Assembly (NCBI RefSeq): GCF_050947335.1
Contig: NC_134983.1
Location: 2,542,001 to 2,606,000 of the forward strand
Length of the DNA: 64,000 nucleotides
Source: Megachile rotundata
Lineage: Eukaryota > Arthropoda > Insecta > Hymenoptera > Megachilidae
Direction: 5' to 3'
In this document: positions 34,960-47,989 of the stretch, in pieces
Layout: every line of letters starts with the position of its first letter
Position numbering within the stretch: position 1 is the stretch's first letter
Position numbers and translations under genes: made by a program
The notes under the pieces: generated by a model
Databases searched by the model: none
The model's input: only the letters and a program-made list of their open reading frames with translations
What the model was told of the DNA's origin: nothing

Positions 34960-35530
34960 TCGGCATCGTAAGCGAATCAGGTTGAAAAGCACTGACAACG
35001 ACGGCCATGCAACCGGTACGTGTAAAGTTCACACCTTAGCAAAGAGCTATGGTGTGTTCGCCCTACCGCGCAACACCGCTCGTTAAACGAATTAAGTAGT
35101 TACGCTTTGTTTAATCGGGGCCACGGAGGCCTGAATTAAGTTGTTATTGCGAATTAGCTGATTATACGAAGCGCCACGAGGTGTCGAGTTGATTTGTTGT
35201 TGCGAAATATGGCATGAGGTTTGTTTATGCTCGCCACGCCCTACACCCCTTACCGACCTTTCAGCTCGTTTATGGCTGACCTTAAATGAGCTACGTAGAC
35301 CTCTCGATCCATGGATCCATCTCGCGGTTCTTTCTTTGCTCTGCTTCCCTCACGATCCTCGATCCACCCCTTTCACTCACGCTCCTAACGAGGGAATGGA
35401 TAATGATTGTCTATAATGCTTTGATAACACTCCACGCGTACGATATATTACTAATGGTAGGAGACGCTCGGTTAACCCTGCTATACCTTTTTCGGCTGAA
35501 ACATGATACATTTTTACAGGGGGGTTAAAC
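34960..35530. other. GC-richer island, possible regulatory element
   Basis: Balanced composition with CpGs and TTAAT-type words (AAACGAATTAAGTAG near 35090, GAATTAAGTTGTT near 35134) recalling homeodomain sites. Overlapping frames (75 and 80 codons) show no domain. Confidence 0.3.
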
Positions 35531-35815
35531 TAATATTGACTGTAGTGCACGATGCACTTTTTTCTTAAAAAGTAGTACAAGTTGCTGAATAACAGGCTGG
35601 TTCCTCTTTAATTTTGTACAAGTAACCCGAGGAGATAATTGAAGGAAAAGGTGGCAAAAATAATTGATGAATTGTTGGAAGAAATACTTGAGTAACTGAG
35701 ATCGTGTGAATATTACAAGGATTACATGCTTTATTTATTTAACGGACCATACTATTTGAATTATAATTTATATTTGACTGTTATTAGACTTCAAATGCAA
35801 GTTTTCTTATATACC

Positions 35816-36170
35816 CTAACATTTACAATGTTAACATTTACAAATTTTTTAAATTATAAATTTTCAAATTTCCATACTTATTCCAAATTTCTAAGCTTCT
35901 ATATTTTAAATGGCTCAAGTATATACATTCATCAAGTTTCTAAGTCCGCACTTAACAAATTATTAATTTACCAATTTTCTCAATGTTCAATTTTCCAATT
36001 TTACAAATTTAAAAATTTTTAGATTTTTAGATTTGTAAATTTGCAAATTTTCAAGTCCCTAGATTCCAAATTTTAAAACTATTAAATCTCCACATTTCTA
36101 AATTCCTAAATTCCCAATATTTTAAATGTGAAAATTTAAAATTTTCTAGACTTTCAATATTTTAATACTT
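35816..36170 (+). repeat. Degenerate AAATTTC array
   Basis: Repeated AAATTT, AAATTTCTAAG and ATTTCCAT-like words at about 8-12-bp spacing. A 98-codon frame across it (35726-36022) is a by-product of the repeat. Confidence 0.7.
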
Positions 36171-37345
36171 GCATACACATTTATGCTCGCGAGCTCCACA
36201 CCAGACACGTAATCTGACTATCACCGATATAGAGTTACAAAAAATTAATCTTAAAATTACAGAACACAAGATTACAATTACTTGTGATTGAATCAGAATT
36301 TAGATAAGTGGATTTATAACAAGCTGGATTCGATAAAAGCGTTTGCATAACGGGTTTGTTGGAATATTAAAGTTGATTATATTCAAGATTACTGGGCGGT
36401 CTATGAAGCTATTAATGACTTCACCAAAGAAACCTTGATCGTTAATTTCCCTTCATACGAGTGAAGGAATTCAATACAAAATAATGGTTTAAATGACTGC
36501 TGAAACGGAAAATTGTGTAACGTATTTTCTATTTTAAATTTTTAATGATAAAATTAACTGCGTGGAGCTAGCCAACTCAATAATTGATATTTAGTATAAA
36601 TATTTTTATGTGATTGTGAAAAATAATTATTTATAAACAATTACCACCTTATCAATTTTATATCATCATTTATGTTCATTTCTTGTTGAACCGTGTTGCA
36701 GATATGCAACATAAAGTAACGTAATTAAAAATCTTGATTTTCATCAAACGTAAATAAATTGCAAATTTCATAACTGATGAAAGTATTAAAAATATATTTT
36801 TGTAGTTTCTGTTCGTTAAACGTTTTCATAGTATGACAGATTTTGCATTTTTTCTTTAAATAAGTTTTTCAAATAGAAAATATTTATTTATTGTTATTTG
36901 TAATTCAAAATGGTACTTTTAATACCAATTGAAAAAATTATGCAACAAATAGTTCATTAAGTGTACAATTCACTTATATTTGATAAGAAACAAAGATTTT
37001 ATAAAATATGATTTCTACGCAGCACATTTACAACGAAATTTAACAAAGTGCAATTAAAAGTTGTAAAATAATGATTATATCATGAAATGACTAAACTATA
37101 TTTCAAAATATCGTGATCGAAAATGTTAAATAATAACAATAACTTGGAACGTACTTGGTACGATTTAGGGAAACAATACGCATTTAGTAACTTTCCACCG
37201 TATTAATGTTAGTATATTATCCATATTATTGTTTCGATTTTTATTTTATTTTCTTTTTATTTATTGTTCTTAGACAGAACATGAACAAATTTTGTAAAAA
37301 GATGTTATACTTTGTTACTATTTAATAATTTGAGGAGCAAAACCT
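36171..37345. other. AT-rich spacer
   Basis: Nothing recognised. Confidence 0.5.
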
Positions 37346-37355
37346 TTGCATTCAG

Positions 37356-37849
37356 GCTCCTTTTTGGAGAATGCCGGCCCTGATACATTGTTCTTCTCTA
37401 CAACGCTCTGCACAAGATCTAAACGAAATATACACAACCTTGTAAAGGGCCAGGTTTACGTATCTTTAAAGCGTTCCTCCTCTCTTCTTACGAGAGTTCA
37501 CCAGGTGAAATATGGCTGTTTGAACCCGGACATGTTTCCTGTAACTTTTACAAACACCAATTCCGGCTCGCAACATTCCAAACTACGTTTGAAACCACGC
37601 TACACGATAAGAACGCTTTTCTCAGAAAGGAAAAGGATTTACTGTTACTCTATGTACGGCATTGTATCGGGTAATCAGTCGTGTTATTCTCTGCTTGTGG
37701 GACTAATTTTTAATAATCCTGTTCGATGCTGTAAACTACGAAAGCATCCTAGAAATCACGAGTCATTGCGAGAAATGCTAATAAATTCGAATAAGTCATT
37801 ACACGATGACGAGTCACGAAATGTTCGTACTAACTACATGTTATAGCAA
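37356..37849 (+). CDS. Unrecognised open frame, doubtful exon
   Basis: An open frame of about 165 codons in a patch of higher GC, preceded by an acceptor-like TTTGCATTCAG at 37345-37355 and ended by TAG. It has no ATG at its start; the first internal Met is about 60 residues in. The translation is Ser/Arg-rich with a MYGIVSGNQSCYSLLVGLIF stretch and no known domain. It might be a terminal coding exon, but a conserved non-coding element is at least as likely. No partner exon found. Confidence 0.2.
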
Positions 37850-40800
37850 ACGAAATTTAAGCACGAGTAGTCTAATATAAATGATAAATATCTTAGAGAA
37901 CCAATAAAAGGAACATGGCGTTCACTTAAACGATAATTATAGTAAAAGTAAAATACAAAATTAAATATTTACTTCAAACCACCGTACACGAACTTAGAAT
38001 ATTGAATTATTACGTGAATAATACAATTAACTCGTTAATAATTACCATAAATAATTTTAAAGAATACATAAAAACAATCTCACAGACAAAAAGTATTTTA
38101 GGCAGTACTTGAAAAGAACTTAATTTCCTGATAATCTTCATCGTACATCCGCTCAATGAGCAATAAGTACAGACTAGGCTATTCGATCGTATAGATCATA
38201 CTTCGAGCAAGGAGGTGGAGCAAATAATACGTATGTGACCGTGAAAGCATTGTTCTGATGACTTATGGTAGGCAGCTACACATCGAGAAACTTTGCAACG
38301 ATGTACACGCTTAGATGGGTCACATAAAATGTTGTACCACCTGACTAGAACATCTCAAATATCAAGTATTAACAAAAGTTTGTGTGAAATAATATTACAA
38401 GGTTTAATCTTAAAACATAATTTTGGTTATCAAAGTATCTGTTGAGTCTTATGATCTTTTGAACATCAATGATAATAAAGTTAAGATAAATGCACTTTTT
38501 TAAAAAATAGTAACTGCGCATTTGTTTGTACACAAACTCTTAAGTTCTAAGTAAAAAATGTTTGAATACAATATCAACAAATGAACAATTGCATATACAT
38601 ACCTTAAAAATCTCTGTAATAACTATAAAATTGACAATTTTTTTTGTAGGGGTCAAGAAATAAATACTTACAAACACTGAGAACTCAAATACACTCATAT
38701 AAATGGCCATTAAATTAGGTAACTATTTGCAGTTAGTATTAACAAAAGATTATTGTCGCAAAGCTACTATTCCTGTGGTAAAAATATTATTTTCTTTTAT
38801 TACTTATATTACAATTTATTGCTTGTATTTTATTGCTTTTTAACATGTATATTTTAATATATAATTAAATATTTTGATTTTTATCCCTGGATACGACAGT
38901 CTTTCTCATAAATTGAAATACTATGTAAATTTCACTGATTATTTTACAATAGCTATATACAGAGACAGTATTAATTTCGAAATCATCTTTAGCAAAAAGG
39001 CTGCATAAAGATTTTATAATATCCTAATTATTGTTGATAAAAAGGAAGAAGTATAAGAAAAAAATATAATTTCTTCAACAGTTATTGTCTCATATTCCGT
39101 TACACGTATTTCACAGGAAATGGCATGTACAGCAAACTAAATTATTCTTGACAATAATGGTGACTATAGTACGCAACTGTTAGTATGATGAACTTATTAT
39201 CATGAATGCACAATAAACCACTTTTAAAATGGAGAAATAATTCTACTGCAAGGCTTGATACAACAAGCGTTGAAGTTGCAAGTAACTAATTCATACTATG
39301 AAATTGTGATTGTCGTGGAATGTTTCAATGATTATGGAAATTATCGTGTCAAACCGTATTTGTGTTGTTTAGAAGGCTCGTAATTGAAAATGAAGAAAAA
39401 TGTTCATCAACAGCAACTTTAATGAAAGAATCAAGTCTTGGCATTTTCAATCTAGTAAAATTATATTAAACGCGATGAAAAAAATAAAGAAATTGAACGA
39501 ATAGAAAGTAGTAATTTAAATTACTTACAGTACTACTACTGTAAATCTAAAATGTTAAATGACATTAACAACTTCTACCACATATTTTCCTTAGTGATTC
39601 AGCACAAAAAACGAACAAATTTCAAATCTCCGTTCTAATCGAACGACATGAACGTTTACGCAAACTTCAATCACGAGCCTCATCCGGTAAATGGTGTTCG
39701 ATTATGTTAAAAGGGTACCTATCTTTGGTATTTTGAAAAGAAGAACACTGCTTACAAATTTATTCAAATAAAATTGTTTCATGAATTCATTTAATTAATT
39801 TTTCTATATAAAAAAGCGATTATAGTGGTTCAATAACAAGCGTTTACGTTTCGAAATAATAAACATACAATAAATATTTAAAAATTATAGTTAAGTAAGA
39901 AAATACCATCCGTAAAATATACCTCCCTGCGAATAACATTTCATAAACAAAATTATTTTAGTAAATTGGAAGAACTTCCAAGCAAAGAAAATTGTGGAAG
40001 ATTGTTTAAATATAATGTTACATACTGACATTTTTTGGACTTTCACATATTGATAAATTTGAGATTTAGAAATTTAGCAAGTTAGAAATACTTTTCAGAA
40101 TTTTTAAAGTTGAAACTTTACTAAATTTAAGTTTAACGTTATTGCAAGTTTTTAACCTGAGAATTCATGGAGTATGAATCAATTCTAATAATAAGTAGTA
40201 ATTGACGATATCTGTGGCAACTCTATTGGCATATAAAGTTTAAAGTTGTAAATCAAAGTTAATACCCACTGCTACTATTTTTAAATAGCAGTAAATAAAA
40301 CAGTAAATACTATTTTTATCCTATTGCTTTAAATTAATTTTTTTCTATTAATGTGTCATTTACTGTTTTAATGGACACTTACTATTATTTAAACTAGTTA
40401 TCTGTTTTCGTTAATTAATTTTGGCACAAACAACCTAAATATGCAATAAAAGACTGCACAAATTGTTTAACGTAACGAAGATGATGTATCCGACTTTTGT
40501 AATGATGGTGAGTTATTTTTAGTTTTACTCAAAAACCTCTTAAAACATCATAAGAGAATATGTTGCATAGTGGTAAAATAAGGAAAGATGGGAAAATGCG
40601 ATTTTGCCATAAATATTTCTAAAAAATTATGAATATAATCTTAATTTATATCAGAATGTGGGTTTTACCAAAATGAATTTTCAAACTTGTCTTCTATTTA
40701 TTTATTATTTATTTTATTATTTTCAATTCATATGTACTATTATGCACACGATAGAATTTCGTCTAAATCACGGTTAAACTTTTTCGAAAATTATGCTATT

Positions 40801-41039
40801 ATATGTATACATCTAAAATATTATTTCATGCGTTTGAAATACAATATTAACACATTAACAACGAAAAATAATTGATTATAAACAAGAAACAGTTATGTTA
40901 TTATTTGACATTTAGTTGAAAGTGGATTATTGAATGTAAAGCTTTACTGCGTTTTATTATGTCAAAAAGATTTTAAAAAACAAGTTAAATATTTACATTT
41001 AACAGTAACAATTCAGCAACGATTTACCAATAACGATTC
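37850..41039. other. AT-rich spacer
   Basis: No gene. A short AAATTT-type patch lies near 40055-40150. Short frames (40687-40875) are AT-driven. Confidence 0.45.
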
Positions 41040-41710
41040 TTGCTTATTTATGTACGCATAGTTCCTTCACATTCCTCTATTCACGGAGAACATAGAATAC
41101 GCGTGTCTCGTCTTTGATTTTTATCGTGATAAACTACCAAATAAAATGCAACGAAACCGGACCAATTATCCGCGTGTGTATAGCGAATGACCAGAAAAAC
41201 TACCGTGACGACGGACTTCTACACACGAAACAGAAAACCGCACCCCAAAGCGCGTGACTAGAGCTCAAAATAAATGAAAAAAACAAAATAAAGTCGAACC
41301 GAGACAACGATGATGATGAAGACTGGCGACCGACGAAGAAAATGAACCACGAACGAAGGAGCCCTACACCTCACCCCTTCTTTTAAATCGTGTGCAATCA
41401 CCTTTTGGGGTGTCGAGAGTGGCCAGCTCCTATATTATTATCTTCTAATGCCAGCAGCATTGTACCAGCGGGAGACAGTGGTGAGAATGAAAGGAGACTT
41501 GTCTGTGAAAAAAACGGGAAGAAAAAACGTGGCGACGAGACGGTAGAGAAAAATGAAAACCCTCACCGATCATCCCCGACTACCGACATCCTTTTCAGCG
41601 ATACAACTTTCTTCTTTTCTATTCACCGATTCAGTCTATCCACCTTGAGTACCTTACGGCGCGTCTCCACTGGTGTTAACAAACAGTTTGCGATTCGTTC
41701 TTTATAAAAA
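41040..41710. other. GC/CpG island with purine-rich stretch
   Basis: CpG-bearing sequence; the part at about 41455-41580 is strongly A+G rich on the plus strand, followed by pyrimidine-rich sequence to 41660. The 105-codon frame starting 41390 (MCNHLLGCREWPAP) has an ATG but no domain and Lys/Glu-rich low complexity. Likely promoter or untranslated exon. Confidence 0.3.
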
Positions 41711-43377
41711 TCGTAGTGTTTATAAATTGTTTATATTTTCTAGTTTCACAGTTTCTGAACTGTTTATAGTATTTTTGTTTATAGTATAACAGGACTCCAT
41801 AAAATCTTCTTCGAACAATTTTCAAGTTATCTATTATTTTACAGCAGACTCTCGTTATATTACCACAAACAGAGATGACTACACTAGGTTTATTATAGGT
41901 GAAATGTTTAGGAAATAATCGTATAGTTGACACAGAGGTTAGGTTTGAACTACTTCATCTTCTATTATACAATTACTAGTAGGCCAGTTAGTCGTTGACT
42001 GAAGTCAACGACGATTAGGTTTAAATGATAGGTAGCGAGCGATAGTGATGATGATAATAATTATTAAATAATAATATTGGATTTGGAGGAATATTATAAA
42101 AATGCGTGTGATGGTGTAAGTATTATTATGTAGTTGCTTGTTAATATTGTTATTGTTGTTGTGGTGAAGCAGAAGAATCTACTAAAACAAAAGGTGAACA
42201 AAAGTCAGAAAGGGGATCTCACCACGTTCGCCGTAGCCAGACAACTTCTTACTTTTATTATTATACATATAGAGATACGACAGTGACTATGTTTTAATAA
42301 GCTATTGCATTTTGATAATTCGAAAATTATAATCATTTCAATTTGCTATATTTTGATTGTATGTAAAAAGAAAATTACACTAAACGCGAAAAAGATTTAC
42401 ACGGAAAGTTATGGAAATTTTGTATGATGTATTCCGGTTTTTGTATCACGAATTTTTGAATAATGAATTATTAAAATCTATTATTAAATTCGATATAGAT
42501 CAAATGACTATTATGAAATTTTGATCAAAATATTTTTTTAATGAACAGCGAGAGATGATTAAAATCTTCTGAATGTCGCTCACGAAAATGGCCTTGACAA
42601 CATACAATTCCGAAATCAAAGTCATTGAAAGTAAATCCCATATACATTATTTACATTACATTAGCACCTTCTTGAATTTGCATCCACTTTATGTAAAATC
42701 GTAGTTGACTGTTATATCACTGGAAAATATAAAAAATAATTGCAACTAAAATCAATTATATTGAAAGTTGACTAAGAAAAATATTTACAAATATTCCAAT
42801 TACCACATACAATCTAATAAAGTTATATCTCGTGTTTAATATTTTTATCGCTTAATGACACAAAAAGTAACATTAATTAAAATCAATCCAGCTTGAAATT
42901 TATTCAGCAGATATGTTTAATATTGACATTTCAACATTTTCAAAGTCCTGAATGTTTATAGAGAATGTCAGTATAAGTGTCAGACAATTTTTCATTTTTG
43001 TAATTTTTGGTTCTTCGAAGTGAAGGTTAATGCGATTTTCTTACTTTCCTTTGGCACAGCATTTAATATTGTTCTTAATATGGAACATTATAGTATCTTG
43101 CAAACAGACATCACAGTTGTTGGATCATGAATCTTAAACAAAAGTAAGACGTCATATTGGTCAATTATTTGAAAAGATATTTAATATTTAATTCTTCAAA
43201 TTCAAAAAAGATTAAATTACTAAAGAATATCACAGCAGTTGTAATAGCGAAGATGTAGAATAGTGAATTTTTAAAATACTCTATCACCAGTTCAAAATCT
43301 CAACATCATCATTCATTCCTTTGTACATACATTTATTAACGGACATACTGTTGAAAACACTTGTTATGTTATGAAGA
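41711..43377. other. AT-rich spacer
   Basis: Nothing recognised apart from short GATGATGATAATAATTATT-like low complexity near 42050. Confidence 0.45.
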
Positions 43378-43880
43378 AAAATTATGTTGGTAACATATAT
43401 TGTAGAATGTGGGAATGTGTAAATTATTGTTATCATTTATTGTATTTATTGTATTGTTATCATTTAACGTTCCAGTGTTAGATAGGAACCAAGTAATATG
43501 TTGTAAATAATTTTACACTAAACATTTGATCTAAATTGTATTATAACATTTTTGTTAATTTCTTCTTACATAGTTCTAAGTTGTGTTATGTAGAATCATC
43601 GATTTGTAGTGGCAACTATACGATACTATATTACAAAGTGTTCGACGTATTTCTCTTATTCCTATCCTTGCATGACATTAAAAATCATAATCGTAAACAT
43701 AAATGAATTTATCTTAATACACGGTTTCGCATGGCATTGAAAAATATCTAGCATTCCATTTATAGAACCGAAGGTCTTCTTCATTTCTTGAAAGGTAATG
43801 TAGATATGAAAAGTTTGATATACGTTATTATATTTCTAGTAAAATATAATATACAACTTTTTTATCCATTTTTTTTTGCT
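43378..43880. repeat. Dispersed repeat, copy 2 (related to 29770-30400)
   Basis: The block 43670-43870 (AAAATCATAATCGTAAACATAAATGAATTT, written here by its end words ATCATAATCG and ATGAATTT, then GCATGGCATTGAAAAAT) aligns with 30205-30400. The block TATGTTGGTAACATATATTG at 43387 is the inverted form of sequence near 29800. Confidence 0.6.
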
Positions 43881-44299
43881 ATTGTATTATGTTAGAAAAA
43901 TAAAAGATACGAAAAAATGATTGAAAGTATTATTACAAATAATATATTATTACAAAATTGAAGAATATATAAATGTATGCATAAAAAGCAAATAAAAAAG
44001 AAAGTATGTAATTACTATGTTAAAAACTATAGTAGATGTGAAGAACGTATTAAGTTAGAATGAAAATGTAATAAATTTTTATACCGTATAGAAGTGTACA
44101 ATTAAATTTTCAAAAGTTTATTGTATAAATTAAAATCTTTTTCCTTCACGGTTGTATTCAAGAATTTCGATGTTATCAAAGCAAAACATGTACAAAATTT
44201 CATGCACCTACTAATCATAATTTGTCGATTTTATTAATTCTGTGATTAGTAAACTTTAAATAAACGCTATTTGGTTGAACGTGAATAACAGAATTTCTT

Positions 44300-44431
44300 C
44301 TAACGTTTCTCTCCATTTCTTGTCAAATTCTTACAAGACCAAGAATATAAGCCGTGTTGACATTTAGGATGAACGGTAAGACACGACATGACAAGAAGGA
44401 AATATAGCAATCGAAAGATCGCATAAATCAT
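44300..44431 (-). CDS. Possible 43-residue secreted peptide, doubtful
   Basis: From an ATG at 44431 the frame starts with a signal-peptide-like segment (MIYAIFRLLYFLLVMSC) followed by a short polar tail with two more Cys and a basic end (GEKR). It also contains a GTAAGA donor-like site after SWS. The frame is open further upstream to an earlier ATG at 44482. No homolog recognised; the length is within chance. Confidence 0.15.
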   Translation of the reverse strand: MIYAIFRLLYFLLVMSCLTVHPKCQHGLYSWSCKNLTRNGEKR

Positions 44432-44493
44432 TTTCCCCGTACCAGTCGCAAAACGAGAAACTTTCTTCGCAATATACCACATAATTTCCTTCT

Positions 44494-44516
44494 AACAGTC
44501 AGGTATCCTGACTGTT
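44494..44516. promoter_or_regulatory. Perfect 23-bp dyad
   Basis: AACAGTCAGG-TAT-CCTGACTGTT: 10-bp perfect arms around TAT, isolated from any recognised transposon end. Could be a protein-binding dyad or a small hairpin. Confidence 0.4.
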
Positions 44517-45149
44517 TTGTGGAACGATACGACGACGAACATTGCGTACGAATAATAGCACGACGTACTAACGAGTTCCAGTAATAGCAAAAAGTGACTT
44601 TGTTAACTAAAAAATATCTCGATAGATGAAAAGAGGAATGCGAATTTATTTGTCCGCTACTAGCAAATAATAAGGATGGTAATAGAAATAACAACAATAC
44701 TGATTACTGCTCTTATTACACGAATACATCTTTGTTACATATAAGCATAATAATGTAACCATACTAATTACGTTCCATATTGGTATAGGACAATTTGCAC
44801 CAGCTAATAAGCGTATTGTGCCGCTGTTTTCTATACGAGTACAAGCAATCAAAGTGAAATTAAAGCGATGACCGTATATACGTATGTAGACACCTCTCTT
44901 CACACTGTCTTTTGAATTAAGATTGATGCTTCGCTATTGAACATTCCGAGACACTTAAATTTAATTGAAATTGAATTACTCGAGACTGGGAACTCTCATT
45001 CTCAGGGTCAATCTTGTTGTTGTAAAGCAGCGATTCGCAATCTTTCTGCATGGCACGAACGCTTTTGATTACGAAATAAATTTGCGACACATTAAACTCG
45101 CTAATTAGTTCAGAATATTTCCAGTCTCATTGGTAAACATAGAAAAAAT

Positions 45150-45370
45150 ACTATTCCCAAATTTGAGATTTGAAAAGTTTATAATTTTGAGATTAATTAA
45201 CGTTGAGATTATGGAGTTTTGAAATTTTATTGCCTCAGAGTTATTGAATTTGGGTACTTTTGTATGTCAGGAATTTTCGAAAACTTAATCATTGAACTAT
45301 GATTTGGAATTTTGCGAATTAAAAATTTGAATATTTGAAATTGTGAAATTTTAGAATACTAAAACTTAAA
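45150..45370 (-). repeat. Degenerate AAATTTC array
   Basis: GAGATTTGAAAAG, GAAATTTTAT, TTTGAAATTG and similar words at irregular 8-12-bp spacing, in the GAAATTT orientation. Confidence 0.6.
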
Positions 45371-46660
45371 TGAATATTTTAAATAATATTTTCCCTATCT
45401 GTACTTATGTTTGCTTCAGCGAATGAATTCATTGATTTATCTTCTATTTTTAGTCGTGATGCTGATATTATTTTCACCCTAACAATGTGCGGAAACACTA
45501 CAATGGTTCTATGGATGGTACTTCTTGCAACATTTTATTGCAACCATGTAGCAGTTGAACCAATGACATTTTCAAGTTAAAGCTATCTATAGAATTTTAA
45601 GTTGATTTCGAGGAACATCGTAAAACGACATAAAGTCTTCTTTTCACCATGATTATGTCTTTCACTAACGTAATTAACAATAACACTATTTAAACGGCCT
45701 ATTTGTATCGCAATATAATAGTAATCTTTGCCCTCAATGTGAAAAGCATCAATTATGACTTTCCCGCTCTCCGAAAGTTCTCTTCCACGAGGGATTTCAC
45801 CTCCTAACCTTTACAAACACATCTTGAGAATGTAAATTGAAACAAATGAAGGTAACATGATGAATTTGTTTACTTGCGAAGTCCGATGGATGCTAACGTA
45901 AAGAGGATATATAAAATTAATATACTATATATTTATGAATCGTCTCAAAATCAAGTTTTACGAAACTCAACTTACATTTATGTTAATACGCCACTTTTAT
46001 TTTACATAATTTATTTTATACGCATTACGAATTAGTATTTAAGAAATGCTAACCGTAATCTCGCACCAAAGCTAGATCGTGGGAAAAATGAGTCCATATG
46101 ACATGAATTCATGATATGAATTAATATATATCAATACACAATGTATACGGATCTTATTCTACTTTTAAATTCCTAGTGAAAAACTATCAAATATTTTATT
46201 AAAAATCAAGTGCATATTGAGGGTATGCTCCCATTGCATCGATTCCGTACTAAGCATACAAAACTAGTACTTAAACAGTTTTGAAGGTCACTTATCAAAA
46301 TGGACGCGACGACCTTTATTGATTTGCACAGATTTAAAATCAAGGTACCACATTTTCCTCGTCGTTATCTTCATTTTTACAGTTACAATAATCTTATGCA
46401 TTTGACAGATAATAATTATCGCTGTAAATTTGTCTCGCCAATTAAAAATGAACTTCATTTTTTGGCATTACTTTATTGTAAATCTACGATTCACAGTGAA
46501 CTTTTTCTGGATTACATTAATTGTCTACTCAGATAAAAGCTAACATTATTGATTGACATGATATCTGACTTATTATTACATCCTTGATTCACTTTTGGAA
46601 CATATAAATATTAACATTTGATAAAAAAAATTGTAACAAACATTTTTTGAAAAAAAAAAA
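45371..46660. other. AT-rich spacer
   Basis: No gene recognised. A 78-codon ATG frame at 46300-46536 (MDATTFIDLHRFKIK...) has no domain and no splice context and is left as unsupported. Confidence 0.4.
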
Positions 46661-47300
46661 ACCGACTTCGAAAAATACAAAAATGTAATATAATTCACAA
46701 AAATCTACTCGTAGTCGGTATCTTGCCTAAGAATACAATTCAAAATTAATATTGAATTGGTTCCAGTCTGGTTGAAACTGGGAGCAAATGTGCACATCAC
46801 TATCGTGTAGCCCACTTCAAGTTAGTAACTCATAATCTAAAGCACTGCTCTGACAGAAAACGCTTTTTAAAAGTGTAACGTCAAAATTCTTCAATGTGGA
46901 GGTTCCTGGAATGTTATAAAGGTTTACCCTACAATGATCTTAAAAGATCAAACTAAAGTCAGCTATATACATAACTATATACAATACTTTAGAGCTATAT
47001 TTGTAGGAGTTAGTTGAATGTGTATACCTAACATACATCCTGTATAAAATTAGCGCCCCATTTTGAAAATTGTAAAATTCTATGTGTTGTTCTAGATTAT
47101 TCTAGACTTGTTCTAAATTGTTCCACAAAATAAAACTTTAATAATAAATATTTTAACGGAAAATTAAAAAAAAAACAGCTGTTTGACCTGACACCTCATT
47201 TTTCGAAAATTAAATTTTTGGTGGTTATTCCAGATTGTTCTAGTTATACCAAATAGTGTTCCAAAGTAGTAATTCTCCAAACAAAGTATCTAAAAAGATA
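46661..47300. repeat. Unknown repeat starting with ACCGACTTCGAA
   Basis: Begins after an A run with ACCGACTTCGAAAAATAC. About 60 bp later the inverted form CTCGTAGTCGGT occurs, giving a terminal fold-back. The terminal motif matches the CCGACTTCGAA ends of the composite elements. Further in, GTTCTAGATT/ATTCTAGACTTGTTCTA-type words recur (47085-47115, 47230-47260). Right boundary not defined. Confidence 0.4.
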
Positions 47301-47989
47301 TAATATTAACACGATATCGAGCGCGCAAACAGCATTTTTACGTCTACTGCTATCATTAACACTTTTTTTACATTAAATTATATATTTAAACTAATAATTA
47401 ACATAACAACTTAGAACAACTCTGATTTTTGGCAGAACAAATTTTTTAAGGTCACTTTACTCTTGAAAGAAAAACATATTTCTTCCCTTTTTTGTTATTT
47501 GTTTTTCTTTTTAAGCTGATATAATAGAAAACCAATTTATAAGACCTTATTTCTTCTCTGTTAATAAAACATCCGATGGGTTTTTACATTTGTTGTGTGA
47601 CGTATTGTCTAAATTATAGGACGATGTTCCTTATGCGATATGATTAAATTCTGTCTTTAAATGGAACGCAGCTTTATCGCACTTGAGGCGAACTGTGAGA
47701 AATGTTCTAAATGAAAGTTACCAATATGTAACTTGGTAAAATACTTGGATATGTAACTTGGACTGCGATTGTAAAATATTTTGATCACTACTATCTCTAG
47801 ACGTATTACGTGAATTCTTGTTTCTAAGCGCTAATATACCGAATACTCAGTTACATAAAATCTGTTATGAATTCAGTCCGTATTCGGCTGTACCACGAGT
47901 TACATGGCACCCGGTATACTATTGCAATAAATATATACATGTATACAGCTGAAGTATGCAAAACTCAAGTATACAGTGACATAAACGTA
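47301..47989. other. AT-rich spacer
   Basis: Nothing recognised. Confidence 0.45.

Larger units (their letters stand above)
43881..45149. other. AT-rich spacer with a hAT-like terminus
   Basis: CAGCGATTCGCAATCTTTCTG near 45029 resembles degenerate hAT ends; no partner was found. The doubtful peptide and the dyad above lie in a slightly GC-richer patch (44280-44600). Confidence 0.35.

Noticed and set aside
46300..46536. 78-codon ATG frame as a gene
   Set aside because: No domain, no promoter or splice context, and length within chance for the region.
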